This document shows, one piece after another, positions 7,170 to 14,694 of a DNA stretch of 21,978 bases; position 1 is the first letter of the stretch; each line of letters begins with the position of its first letter. The DNA comes from an uncultured Lachnospiraceae bacterium (GTDB lineage Bacteria > Bacillota > Clostridia > Lachnospirales > Lachnospiraceae). The notes beneath the pieces are model-generated. The model searched no databases. It had not been told where the DNA came from and saw only the letters and a program-made list of their open reading frames with translations. The translations under genes were made by a program, and so were the position numbers. The DNA lies in assembly GCA_934339135.1 (NCBI GenBank), contig CAKRHP010000028.1, positions 1-21,978 of the forward strand, read 5' to 3'.

Positions 7170-7580
7170 TTACTTGTTTTTATTGAAGAAACGCATCTCC
7201 GACTTTTGCTCGGCATACTGCTTGGCTACAATCTGTAACCCCTGCATTCTATGGCATTCCGGACATAAAGTACCGAACTCGATCGGCTTTCCGCAAATCT
7301 GACAGTGAACCCCGGATACGGACTTTCCAGCCTCTCCCTTATACTGTATCCTTCCTTCCCGTATCCACTTTCTCACCTTCGATACCGGAATATCAAAATG
7401 GTCTGCCACATCCATCTCCCGAACATCATTTTCCCGTATAAAATCCTTCACCTCTGCAAACAGGTTTGCTTCCTTGCAGGTTGGACAAATATCATCCTCC
7501 TCATAGACATCCGGAAGAATACGCCCACACTGTGTGCATCGAGGTGCCTCTTCAAACAGCTCTCTTGATCTCGCAATCAT
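7170..7580 (-). CDS. Zinc-ribbon / helix-turn-helix protein (flagellar-region TIGR03826-like)
   Basis: The protein has 136 residues. An N-terminal CTQCGR...CPTCKE zinc-ribbon (about 15-37) is followed by a helix-turn-helix-like segment (about 55-80, DVADHFDIPVSKVRKWIREGRIQ). A second zinc-ribbon, CQICG...CPECH (about 93-112), precedes a basic C-terminus. This resembles YvyF/TIGR03826-type proteins found near flagellar genes in Firmicutes, here with no flagellar genes nearby. The regulatory target is unknown. AAGGAGGTG lies 6-8 bases before ATG 7580 and a promoter is visible upstream, so it is probably transcribed alone. Confidence 0.78.
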   Translation of the reverse strand: MIARSRELFEEAPRCTQCGRILPDVYEEDDICPTCKEANLFAEVKDFIRENDVREMDVADHFDIPVSKVRKWIREGRIQYKGEAGKSVSGVHCQICGKPIEFGTLCPECHRMQGLQIVAKQYAEQKSEMRFFNKNK

Positions 7581-7618
7581 GAGAACACCTCCTTTTCGTT
7601 ACGAATATTCTCTATATA

Positions 7619-7647
7619 AATATACCGCATGTAGCATTTCTCTGCAA
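7619..7647 (-). promoter_or_regulatory. Promoter of the zinc-ribbon/HTH gene
   Basis: On the minus strand TTGCAG (7642-7647) and TATATT (7619-7624) are separated by 17 bases and lie about 40 bases upstream of ATG 7580. Confidence 0.65.
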
Positions 7648-7735
7648 TCATTAGTTTTGCCACTCCATTTTTTCTTTCCGATATTCCATCGGGGTAACCC
7701 CGTAAGCCCTGTAAGAAAATAATATCAATCTGTCA

Positions 7736-9814
7736 TTATTCCCGGCTATACTGTAAAGAGGTTACCTCTCCCGAAGACAGGCTGTACAGATAAGTTCCCT
7801 TGACCGCTACATTATCCTCCGCACTCGCTGCAAAATTAATCTTTAATGTATCATTATCCGCAATCTCCATCAAAGAATAGACAACGGCACCGTTTTTTTC
7901 CAGGGTAATATCATCGGAAGCACCATATTTTTGAAAAATCTTTTGCAATGCTTCATTTCCATTTTGTGGCCGGTAACACATTGTCGCATCTTTTACATCA
8001 TACAGTGAAAATGTCCTGCCATCCGTTCCATTATAAGTTAGCAATGCATATCTTTTCTGGTCCTTGTCCGAAGGCGCCCACTGCAGGTCTAAATAATACC
8101 CTTCCACATCTGTTATGGTTTTGGTCCCGGTCCGCTGATCCAGCCCATCCGGATTGATCCTTATCTTTTTCACCGAAAGACCCCCGTTATCCTGCTTGCT
8201 GACCGATACATCCATCACTTCTTTATCCTCTTTATCCGTGAGAGAATATTGCGTCTGTGATTCCTGTGTTTTTTCATTTTCCTCACTCCGGCGCTTTTCC
8301 AGCTGCTCCTCCGTCATATCCTGCTGCTCATACTCCTGCCTCAGCGTGTTCCAGACATAATAGGATGTCACACCATTCTCCGTCACCGTAATGACACCGC
8401 CTGCTCCCTGCACATAGGATAGCACCAGAGAGCCCTCCTGTAATGCCGTAACCTGCTCAAAATGAATTGCCGGACTGACTGCCTCCAGCTTGTCCTTTTT
8501 TATATTGATAATGTAGTAGTCATATCCTGTTTTCTGGTTTTGTACTGTCTTCTGTCCAATAGCAATTTCTTTATCACCATCTTCATTATAATCCGCAGCC
8601 TCCAGGGAAACATTTTCATTAAAACATAAGGTCTTTCGATCAGAAAACACATTGTCCAGATCAAGTGCGGCCGCCTGCTTTCCCTGGGTATCCTTCAACT
8701 GAAGCCGGCATATTCCCTGATATCCTTTTCCCTTCTGATATGTTCCCTTAGACAGCACCAGCTCCAGCCGGAAGGCACTGCCGCTGGATACCTGCACATC
8801 ACTGCCTGCAATAACACGATCCGTCACATTTCTCGCCTGATCACTGTTAAAAAGATTCTCCGATGCCTCTTCATTTGCCACTCCACCATGAAAAGCAGAC
8901 AAAACAAATGCCCAGAAAATAAATAATGTCACGAGAAACGCCCCAAGACTATTCTGCCATAAAGATCTTTTTTTCAAGTACAAAAGATTTTCTGCCCGTC
9001 GGGATAAATTCCCCTCATAGCTGCTCATTAACGAAAGCGATATCTTACGTTCATCACCTTTTTTCATATTGGCCAGCACCTGAGCACACCGGGTCGGCTC
9101 CATCCCTGTTCTTTTCACAAATGCTGCGTCACATGCCCCATTCTGGTCACACCAGAACAAATAATATGCCAGCCAGATTCCCGGATTCCACCAATGGATG
9201 CAACATACCAGAAAGGCAATTCCTCTCCACAGATCATCTCTGCGCCGTCTGCGTAACTGTTCAAAGGAAATAATCTCTTTCATTTCCTTTGCCAGAAGTC
9301 CCTCCGGCAGGTAAATCTTTCCTCTGCCCAGTCCGGTTCTCACTGGAAAGGCAAGCAGATCTGACTGATATATCCGGTCAAATAGACACTGGGAATTCTG
9401 TTTCAGTTTCTTCTGAATCCTCATCTGCTTCCCTATTGTCCCAAGAAACAAAAGCACCATTCCTCCAATCCAGATCAGCGCACAGACCTGATACGTCCGG
9501 GATGCCCTGAGACTTCCCAGAAATACATATCGCCAACTGGTCAGCAGTCCATGATCCGGCAATATCTGAAGTCCCAAAGAACGCAGCAAAGTATGAAACT
9601 GCCGATTCCATGGTTCGTACAGACAAACCGGACTGCTCATTCCCAACGGACAGACTGCTCTCAAAAACAAAGCTCCCCATAATGCCAGAATAGTCCCTCC
9701 GGCATGTCCACGAAACAAAAGGCGTAAAAGCAGTACCACCGGAAGCAGCACCAACACCATACAGCTCATGGAAAAAACGGTATAAAATAACTGATACAAA
9801 ATATCCATAATCAT
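7736..9814 (-). CDS. BlaR1/M56-family membrane protein with degenerate protease site
   Basis: The protein has 692 residues from ATG 9814 (MIMDILYQ; AAAGG 8 bases upstream; ATG 9808 also possible). The N-terminal half has four or five membrane helices and the M56 layout. It includes the IYLPEGLL approach, the position normally HELAH (here FEQLR, 184-188), RRDDLW, HWWNPGIWLAYY, and the position normally REXACD (here DQNGACD, 223-229). Both zinc-binding histidines and the third ligand Glu are missing, so proteolysis is not expected. A last membrane helix (about 292-312) leads to an extracellular region of about 380 residues with beta-rich stretches and one charged, Glu/Gln-rich segment, not recognised. 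Active relatives cleave BlaI-type repressors; no BlaI gene is present here. It may be a ligand-sensing or scaffolding pseudoprotease. Confidence 0.82.
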   Translation of the reverse strand: MIMDILYQLFYTVFSMSCMVLVLLPVVLLLRLLFRGHAGGTILALWGALFLRAVCPLGMSSPVCLYEPWNRQFHTLLRSLGLQILPDHGLLTSWRYVFLGSLRASRTYQVCALIWIGGMVLLFLGTIGKQMRIQKKLKQNSQCLFDRIYQSDLLAFPVRTGLGRGKIYLPEGLLAKEMKEIISFEQLRRRRRDDLWRGIAFLVCCIHWWNPGIWLAYYLFWCDQNGACDAAFVKRTGMEPTRCAQVLANMKKGDERKISLSLMSSYEGNLSRRAENLLYLKKRSLWQNSLGAFLVTLFIFWAFVLSAFHGGVANEEASENLFNSDQARNVTDRVIAGSDVQVSSGSAFRLELVLSKGTYQKGKGYQGICRLQLKDTQGKQAAALDLDNVFSDRKTLCFNENVSLEAADYNEDGDKEIAIGQKTVQNQKTGYDYYIINIKKDKLEAVSPAIHFEQVTALQEGSLVLSYVQGAGGVITVTENGVTSYYVWNTLRQEYEQQDMTEEQLEKRRSEENEKTQESQTQYSLTDKEDKEVMDVSVSKQDNGGLSVKKIRINPDGLDQRTGTKTITDVEGYYLDLQWAPSDKDQKRYALLTYNGTDGRTFSLYDVKDATMCYRPQNGNEALQKIFQKYGASDDITLEKNGAVVYSLMEIADNDTLKINFAASAEDNVAVKGTYLYSLSSGEVTSLQYSRE

Positions 9815-9974
9815 CCTGCATTCCTTTCTCCCGCCCACAACCCCCCGGACATAACTACAAACTTTCTTCTTTCGTCAGACAACAGCATTATCATAACACA
9901 ATTCTTTTCTCCGGAAAACACCCACTTCTACCGTATATCTCATCTGCAGTCAAACGGCTCCTTCCGGAGAATGA

Positions 9975-10002
9975 TTGCTTTTTCCCTGCTTTTGGGTATA
10001 AT
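9975..10002 (+). promoter_or_regulatory. Promoter of nadE
   Basis: TTGCTT (9975-9980) is 16 bases from TATAAT (9997-10002), and the latter lies about 43 bases upstream of the nadE ATG. The 9839-9974 stretch upstream holds no gene. Confidence 0.65.
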
Positions 10003-10044
10003 TAAAAATAATGATTTATTTATTCATGAAAGGATGACATCATT

Positions 10045-11985
10045 ATGAAAGATGGATTTATCAAAGTTGCAGCAGTTACACCGGATATCGAAGTGGGTAA
10101 TACTGCTTACAACACAGAACAGATCATTCAGTGCATGGATCGGGCTTGGAAGGAATGTATCAGGCTTTTGGTCTTCCCTGAGCTTTGTATCTCCGGATAT
10201 ACCTGTAATGATCTCTTTTTACAAAATATCCTTCTGGATGGCTGCCTCGAGGGACTGGAACGGATCCGTTCTGCTTCCGGTACAAAGGATATGCTGATCG
10301 TGGTGGGACTTCCTTTCCTTTGCCATGCACGCCTGTACAATGTTGCAGCTGTCATTTATCAGGGGAAGCTTTTGGGACTTGTACCAAAACAACATATACC
10401 AAACTACTCTGAATTTTATGAAGCCAGACATTTTGCACCGGCACCTGTCGAAAATGAATTTGTTGACATTCCAGCCTTAAGAGAACACGGTGATCAGATT
10501 CCTTTCGGTACCAAGCTTCTGTTTGCCGCAGATAATCTGCCGGACTTTGTGCTTGGTATTGATATCTGTGAAGATCTGTGGATGCCAATCCCACCATCCT
10601 GTCATCATGCCATGGCATCGGCCACGGTGATCGCAAACCTTTCCGCAAGTGATGAAACCACCGGCAAGGAGGTATATCGCCGGGAGCTGGTCAGTAATCA
10701 GTCCGCACGTCTGATCTGTGGATATGTCTATGCAGATGCCGGAGAAGGCGAGTCCTCGACAGATCTTGTGTTTGCCGGGCACAATCTGATTGCCGAAAAC
10801 GGAAGTATCCTGTCACAATCAGAGCGTTTTCATAACGAAATGACGGTATCGGAACTGGACCTGGGACGTCTGGTCAGTGAACGCCGCCGTATGGGAACCT
10901 TCGAGATCATACCCCCCACACAGGACGGTTACAGAGTATGTCACTTCTCCTTTCAGAATATTACAGAGACGAAACTGACACGATTCTATTCCCGCACACC
11001 ATTTGTCCCAAGTGCAAAAGCTGACCGTGACCGCCGTTGCAATGAGATTTTTAATATCCAGGCAATGGGGCTGAAAAAACGTCTGGCTCACACGCACTGT
11101 AAAACTGCTGTCCTTGGGATCTCCGGCGGACTGGACTCGACGCTGGCACTTCTGGTTACCGCAAAAGCATTTGATCTTCTTGGACTTGACCGTTCCGGCA
11201 TCAAAGCCATCACCATGCCATGCTTCGGAACCACAGACCGTACCATGAGAAATGCCTGCACATTGACAGAAAAGCTTGGCGCTTCCCTGCAGGAGATTCC
11301 GATTCACGAAGCAGTCAATCTGCATTTTCGCGATATCGGCCACGACCCGGAGATCCATGATGTCACCTACGAGAACTCTCAGGCGCGCCAGCGCACCCTG
11401 ATCCTTATGAATGTTGCCAATCAGGCAAACGGTATGGTGATCGGTACCGGAGATATGTCTGAGCTGGCTCTGGGCTGGGCTACCTACAACGGCGACCATA
11501 TGTCAATGTACGGCGTCAACTGTTCCATCCCCAAAATGCTGGTACGTTATCTCGTTCTTTATTATGCCGAAACCACGGATGACGAGGAGCTGCGCACAGT
11601 CCTTCTTGACATTCTGGATACCCCGGTCAGCCCGGAGCTCCTCCCGCCAAAAGATGGAGAAATCTCCCAGAAAACAGAGGATCTGGTGGGACCATACGAG
11701 CTGCATGACTTTTATCTGTATTATATGATGCGTTTTGGGTACACCCCATCCAAGATATATCGTCTTGCCTGCTACACCTTTGAAGGCGCTTATGACAGGG
11801 ACACGATCTACAAATGGCTCCGCACCTTCTACTGGAGATTTTTTGCCCAGCAGTTTAAGCGTTCCTGTCTGCCGGACGGACCGAAGGTCGGAAGTGTAGC
11901 ACTTTCCCCACGAGGCGACTGGCGTATGCCAAGTGACGCTTCCGTGGCAATGTGGATGAGGGATCTGGATCAGATCACAAAATAA
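10045..11985 (+). CDS. nadE: Glutamine-dependent NAD+ synthetase
   Basis: The 646-residue protein is the two-domain, glutamine-hydrolysing form. The N-terminal nitrilase-like glutaminase domain has the Glu-Lys-Cys triad: Glu46 in FPELCISGYT, Lys115 in VPKQHIPNY, Cys175 in GIDICEDLW. The C-terminal synthetase domain begins about residue 335. It has the ATP pyrophosphatase loop GISGGLDST (about 358-366) and later conserved stretches TGDMSELALGWATYNGDHM and KTEDLVGPYELHDF. It converts nicotinic acid adenine dinucleotide, ATP and glutamine to NAD+, the last step of NAD biosynthesis, in the cytosol. All catalytic motifs are intact and the length is normal for the family. An AAAGGATG element precedes the ATG. 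Serine acetyltransferase follows 93 bases later on the same strand. Confidence 0.96.
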   Translation: MKDGFIKVAAVTPDIEVGNTAYNTEQIIQCMDRAWKECIRLLVFPELCISGYTCNDLFLQNILLDGCLEGLERIRSASGTKDMLIVVGLPFLCHARLYNVAAVIYQGKLLGLVPKQHIPNYSEFYEARHFAPAPVENEFVDIPALREHGDQIPFGTKLLFAADNLPDFVLGIDICEDLWMPIPPSCHHAMASATVIANLSASDETTGKEVYRRELVSNQSARLICGYVYADAGEGESSTDLVFAGHNLIAENGSILSQSERFHNEMTVSELDLGRLVSERRRMGTFEIIPPTQDGYRVCHFSFQNITETKLTRFYSRTPFVPSAKADRDRRCNEIFNIQAMGLKKRLAHTHCKTAVLGISGGLDSTLALLVTAKAFDLLGLDRSGIKAITMPCFGTTDRTMRNACTLTEKLGASLQEIPIHEAVNLHFRDIGHDPEIHDVTYENSQARQRTLILMNVANQANGMVIGTGDMSELALGWATYNGDHMSMYGVNCSIPKMLVRYLVLYYAETTDDEELRTVLLDILDTPVSPELLPPKDGEISQKTEDLVGPYELHDFYLYYMMRFGYTPSKIYRLACYTFEGAYDRDTIYKWLRTFYWRFFAQQFKRSCLPDGPKVGSVALSPRGDWRMPSDASVAMWMRDLDQITK

Positions 11986-12078
11986 ATATTTATAGTGATA
12001 AAAAATATATAATGAAATATATTCTAAATAAAACGTGTAAGATCTTATATGATCTCATACACAGAAGCGAGGATTCTT

Positions 12079-13032
12079 ATGGATAATATTATTGAAAATA
12101 ACGTAAATGACATCGTCGATACCATCTTAAACGATTACACCCATGACCGCTCCATCGACAAAATGAAACTATTTACCCAGCCGGACCGGTTTGTGATCAT
12201 CAAGATCATTGAAAATCTGATGAAAATTATGTATCCGGGTTATTTCCGGGATACTTCCCACAAAATATATATCATGGAAAACAGTACACGCGTTCTGATC
12301 GAGGATACCTTGTTTCGTCTGAATAAACAGATCGAGCTGGCATTGAAATATTCTCCGGACTACGAAAATGCCGATGACTGCGAACTTCATGTAGAAGCAC
12401 AGCGTCTGACTGTGGCATTTTTCCACACATTACCTAAGGTTCGTGCTCTTCTGGAAACCGATCTGCAGGCTGCTTTTGACGGCGATCCCGCAGCCTACTC
12501 CAAAGAGGAAGTAATTCTATCTTACCCGGGACTTCAGGCAATCACGATCAACCGCCTCGCCCATGAACTGTTTTTGCTAAATGTGCCTTTGATTCCACGT
12601 ATCATGACAGAATATGCACACAGCACCACCGGTATTGATATTCATCCCGGTGCCACCATTGGAGAATACTTCTTTATCGACCACGGAACCGGCATTGTCG
12701 TTGGAGAAACTACAACAATCGGAAAGAATGTTAAGATTTATCAGGGTGTTACGCTGGGTGCTCTCTCTACCCGCGGTGGTCAGAAGCTCCAGGGTAAAAA
12801 ACGCCATCCTACGATCGGTGATAATGTTACCATCTACGCCGGCGCCTCCATTTTGGGTGGAGACAGTATCATTGGTGAAAACTGCGTGATCGGAAGTAAT
12901 GTATTTATTACTACATCTATCCCTGCCGGCACAAAAGTAAATATTAAAAATCAGGAATTAAAATATCATCAGGGTCAAAAGACAGTGAATGAACCTGTAG
13001 ATCCGGATGAAACCTGGTTTTATATTATTTAA
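12079..13032 (+). CDS. cysE: Serine O-acetyltransferase (EpsC/CysE-type)
   Basis: The protein has 317 residues from ATG 12079. That start is preferred because GCGAGG lies 8 bases upstream, whereas the ATG 30 bases earlier has no Shine-Dalgarno. An alpha-helical N-terminal domain (about 1-170) includes YPGLQAITINRLAHEL. A left-handed beta-helix of hexapeptide repeats follows (about 190-285). It has GIDIHPGATIGEYFFIDHGTGIVVGE, containing the catalytic His/Asp region and acetyl-CoA site, then VKIYQGVTLGALS and the KKRHPTIGDNVTIYAGASILGG loop. The enzyme makes O-acetylserine from serine and acetyl-CoA, the first step of cysteine synthesis. The C-terminal tail ends WFYII, a terminal Ile as expected for binding cysteine synthase. 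It belongs to the long, clostridial/Bacteroidetes subtype. Confidence 0.93.
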   Translation: MDNIIENNVNDIVDTILNDYTHDRSIDKMKLFTQPDRFVIIKIIENLMKIMYPGYFRDTSHKIYIMENSTRVLIEDTLFRLNKQIELALKYSPDYENADDCELHVEAQRLTVAFFHTLPKVRALLETDLQAAFDGDPAAYSKEEVILSYPGLQAITINRLAHELFLLNVPLIPRIMTEYAHSTTGIDIHPGATIGEYFFIDHGTGIVVGETTTIGKNVKIYQGVTLGALSTRGGQKLQGKKRHPTIGDNVTIYAGASILGGDSIIGENCVIGSNVFITTSIPAGTKVNIKNQELKYHQGQKTVNEPVDPDETWFYII

Positions 13033-13060
13033 TATGGTTACAAGCATTTTGCTATACCTT

Positions 13061-13106
13061 AAAAAGCTTCCCATATTCCGGCTCTGGATATGGGAAGCTT
13101 CTTTTT
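13061..13106. terminator. Strong bidirectional intrinsic terminator
   Basis: AAGCTTCCCATAT (13064-13076) and ATATGGGAAGCTT (13088-13100) form a perfect 13-bp stem with an 11-base loop. It is followed on the plus strand by CTTTTT and on the minus strand by TTT then AAGG. It separates the serine acetyltransferase gene from the convergent anti-sigma gene and can serve both. Confidence 0.95.
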
Positions 13107-13157
13107 GCCTTACAGGAAGCACTCCTATTTTCTATTGGAAAACACTCTAAATTACTA

Positions 13158-14102
13158 TCACCTATCCGTCAGATACTGATAATATTTTCCATTCTTTTGT
13201 TCAATCTTTATTTTCCCTTTGATCTGTTTCCCTGTATCCTTATTTTCCTTTATAACAGTGATAGAAGGCATGGCCGTTCCATGCTTCATATCCGAAACCA
13301 CAATAGAACATCCGATCTGTGTGCCTGATGCACAGGTTATCTTAGACTTTGTGTTCCCTTGCACAGTAATCTTTTTCTGTGCCGTATGGTTCCTGGCGAT
13401 CAATTCCATGGATAATCCAGAAGCTTTTAGTTGATATCTTGCCGTATCCCCTGTTGTCCCAAACTGTAATGTAAACTGTACCCTTTCATTTTCCCCTTTT
13501 CCTGTAATATTAGTAGGAAGAAGTTGTCTCTCTCCTGCCTGAAGTTGTTCTCCCTCCTGCTCTGAGACCCCGATAGTATCCCGGCTATCTGACTTTGCTG
13601 CACCGACAGTGCCCGCTTCTCCTCCACTAGAATCCTTTTCCTTCCCCTGAACGATTCCCTCGTTTTTCGAATCCCCCAGACTTTCCTTTTGGCCACTCTC
13701 TTTTTGGACATCGGAACTTTCGGTATTTTGATCCTGAGGGTCAGAATCTACATATTTCGTTGCATCCTCACCTGTTCCGAAAGCCATGCACCAGATATCC
13801 AGTTTCTCCTCCGACACATCCTTTGCCTGATCATTTTCCTTTAAGGCTGCCTTTTCTTCCGTCTTATCTATGTCTGCCGTCTGCTTTTGTAAGAATGAAC
13901 GATCACTTCCATGTAGCACAACAATACATAAGATGGCTGCCGCTGCCAGGCCACTTAAAACCTCTATGCGATGTCTCCGTTTCCGCTTCTGTTTCCCCTT
14001 TATTTCCTCAAAATCCAGAGCATCACAGATCATCTGCTCCGGCAGCTCTCCAATGGCATCTGCTATCTGCTCTGCCCTTTTGTTTGTATCTTGTTTTTTC
14101 AC
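13158..14102 (-). CDS. Membrane anti-sigma-like protein of the serpin operon
   Basis: The protein has 314 residues starting at GTG 14102, whose GTGA overlaps the TGA of the upstream sigma gene by 4 bases. AAGGAGGCGG lies 10 bases before it, and this overlap indicates translational coupling. The N-terminal cytosolic part (1-50, with EQIADAIGELPEQMICDAL) fits the short helical segment seen in ECF-linked anti-sigma/regulatory proteins of Lachnospiraceae. A single membrane helix spans about 53-70 (VLSGLAAAAILCIVVLHG). The long extracellular part is Glu/Gln/Ser/Lys-rich and low in structure up to about 195, then a beta-rich module of about 110 residues. No zinc-type anti-sigma motif is present. 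The role as regulator of the adjacent sigma factor is inferred from position and topology. Confidence 0.72.
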   Translation of the reverse strand: MKKQDTNKRAEQIADAIGELPEQMICDALDFEEIKGKQKRKRRHRIEVLSGLAAAAILCIVVLHGSDRSFLQKQTADIDKTEEKAALKENDQAKDVSEEKLDIWCMAFGTGEDATKYVDSDPQDQNTESSDVQKESGQKESLGDSKNEGIVQGKEKDSSGGEAGTVGAAKSDSRDTIGVSEQEGEQLQAGERQLLPTNITGKGENERVQFTLQFGTTGDTARYQLKASGLSMELIARNHTAQKKITVQGNTKSKITCASGTQIGCSIVVSDMKHGTAMPSITVIKENKDTGKQIKGKIKIEQKNGKYYQYLTDR

Positions 14103-14659
14103 AGATAAACCGCCTCCTTCTCCAGCCATCCCTTCAGATCCTTACGCATTCGGCTGAGTGTTGACCGTACAGTCCCCTCTCTCATTCCAAGTTTCTCTGC
14201 AATCTCCTTCGTGGGCATCATATAAAAATACCTCTGCAAAAAGATCGCCCGGTTTCTCTCCGACTGCCGGTTTAAAAATTTTGCAATGCTTGCCGACAAT
14301 TCCTTAAGCTCGATCTGTTCCTCTACTGTTCTGCCATCGGTAACGCAATCCTGTAATTCTTCCAAAGCAATATCCACACTGTTTCCCCCTCTTCGTGCTG
14401 TATGCATATGTCTGTATCTGTTTAAAGACAGATTTCGAACGATCTTTGCCAGAAATCCCGGCAATACCGCCGGTCGTTTCGGAGGAATGGCATTCCATGT
14501 CTGAAGCCATGTATCATTGACACATTCCCTGGCATCCTCCTCGTCATGAACAATCCGATAAGATATACTATGACAATAGTTATTATATTTATCGGATAAT
14601 CCTTTCAACCCCTGTTCTTTCCGCTCCCAGATCATCTGAATAATTTTCTCGTCTTCCAT
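14099..14659 (-). CDS. ECF-type RNA polymerase sigma factor (serpin operon)
   Basis: The protein has 186 residues from ATG 14659 (GGAGAAG 6 bases upstream; an ATG at 14671 is possible). Sigma region 2 covers about 20-85, with ISYRIVHDEEDARECVNDTWLQTWNAIPP and the FLAKIVRNLSLNRYR segment. Region 4 covers about 120-180, with AIFLQRYFYMMPTKEIAEKLGMREGTVRSTLSRMRKDL, a clear helix-turn-helix for -35 recognition. Regions 1.1 and 3 are missing, as in ECF factors. It starts 35 bases after the serpin stop codon and overlaps the anti-sigma gene. The operon promoter should lie upstream of the serpin, so if the factor is autoregulated, it would also drive the serpin. Confidence 0.9.
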   Translation of the reverse strand: MEDEKIIQMIWERKEQGLKGLSDKYNNYCHSISYRIVHDEEDARECVNDTWLQTWNAIPPKRPAVLPGFLAKIVRNLSLNRYRHMHTARRGGNSVDIALEELQDCVTDGRTVEEQIELKELSASIAKFLNRQSERNRAIFLQRYFYMMPTKEIAEKLGMREGTVRSTLSRMRKDLKGWLEKEAVYL

Positions 14660-14694
14660 ACACTTCTCCATACGGGCACATCCCCTCTTTCCGG

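Noticed and set aside
6924..7238. Treating the 104-codon plus-strand frame as an intact small membrane protein
   Set aside because: It matches only internal AEC-family segments, lacks its own ribosome-binding site, and the matching N-terminal helix is in another frame just upstream.
7690..7702. Palindrome CGGGGTAACCCCG between the BlaR1-like and zinc-ribbon genes as a terminator
   Set aside because: No T-run follows on either strand and it is short; it may be a protein-binding site, but there is no support.
10819..11499. 226-codon minus-strand frame opposite nadE
   Set aside because: It is antisense to the synthetase domain of NadE and has no family signature.
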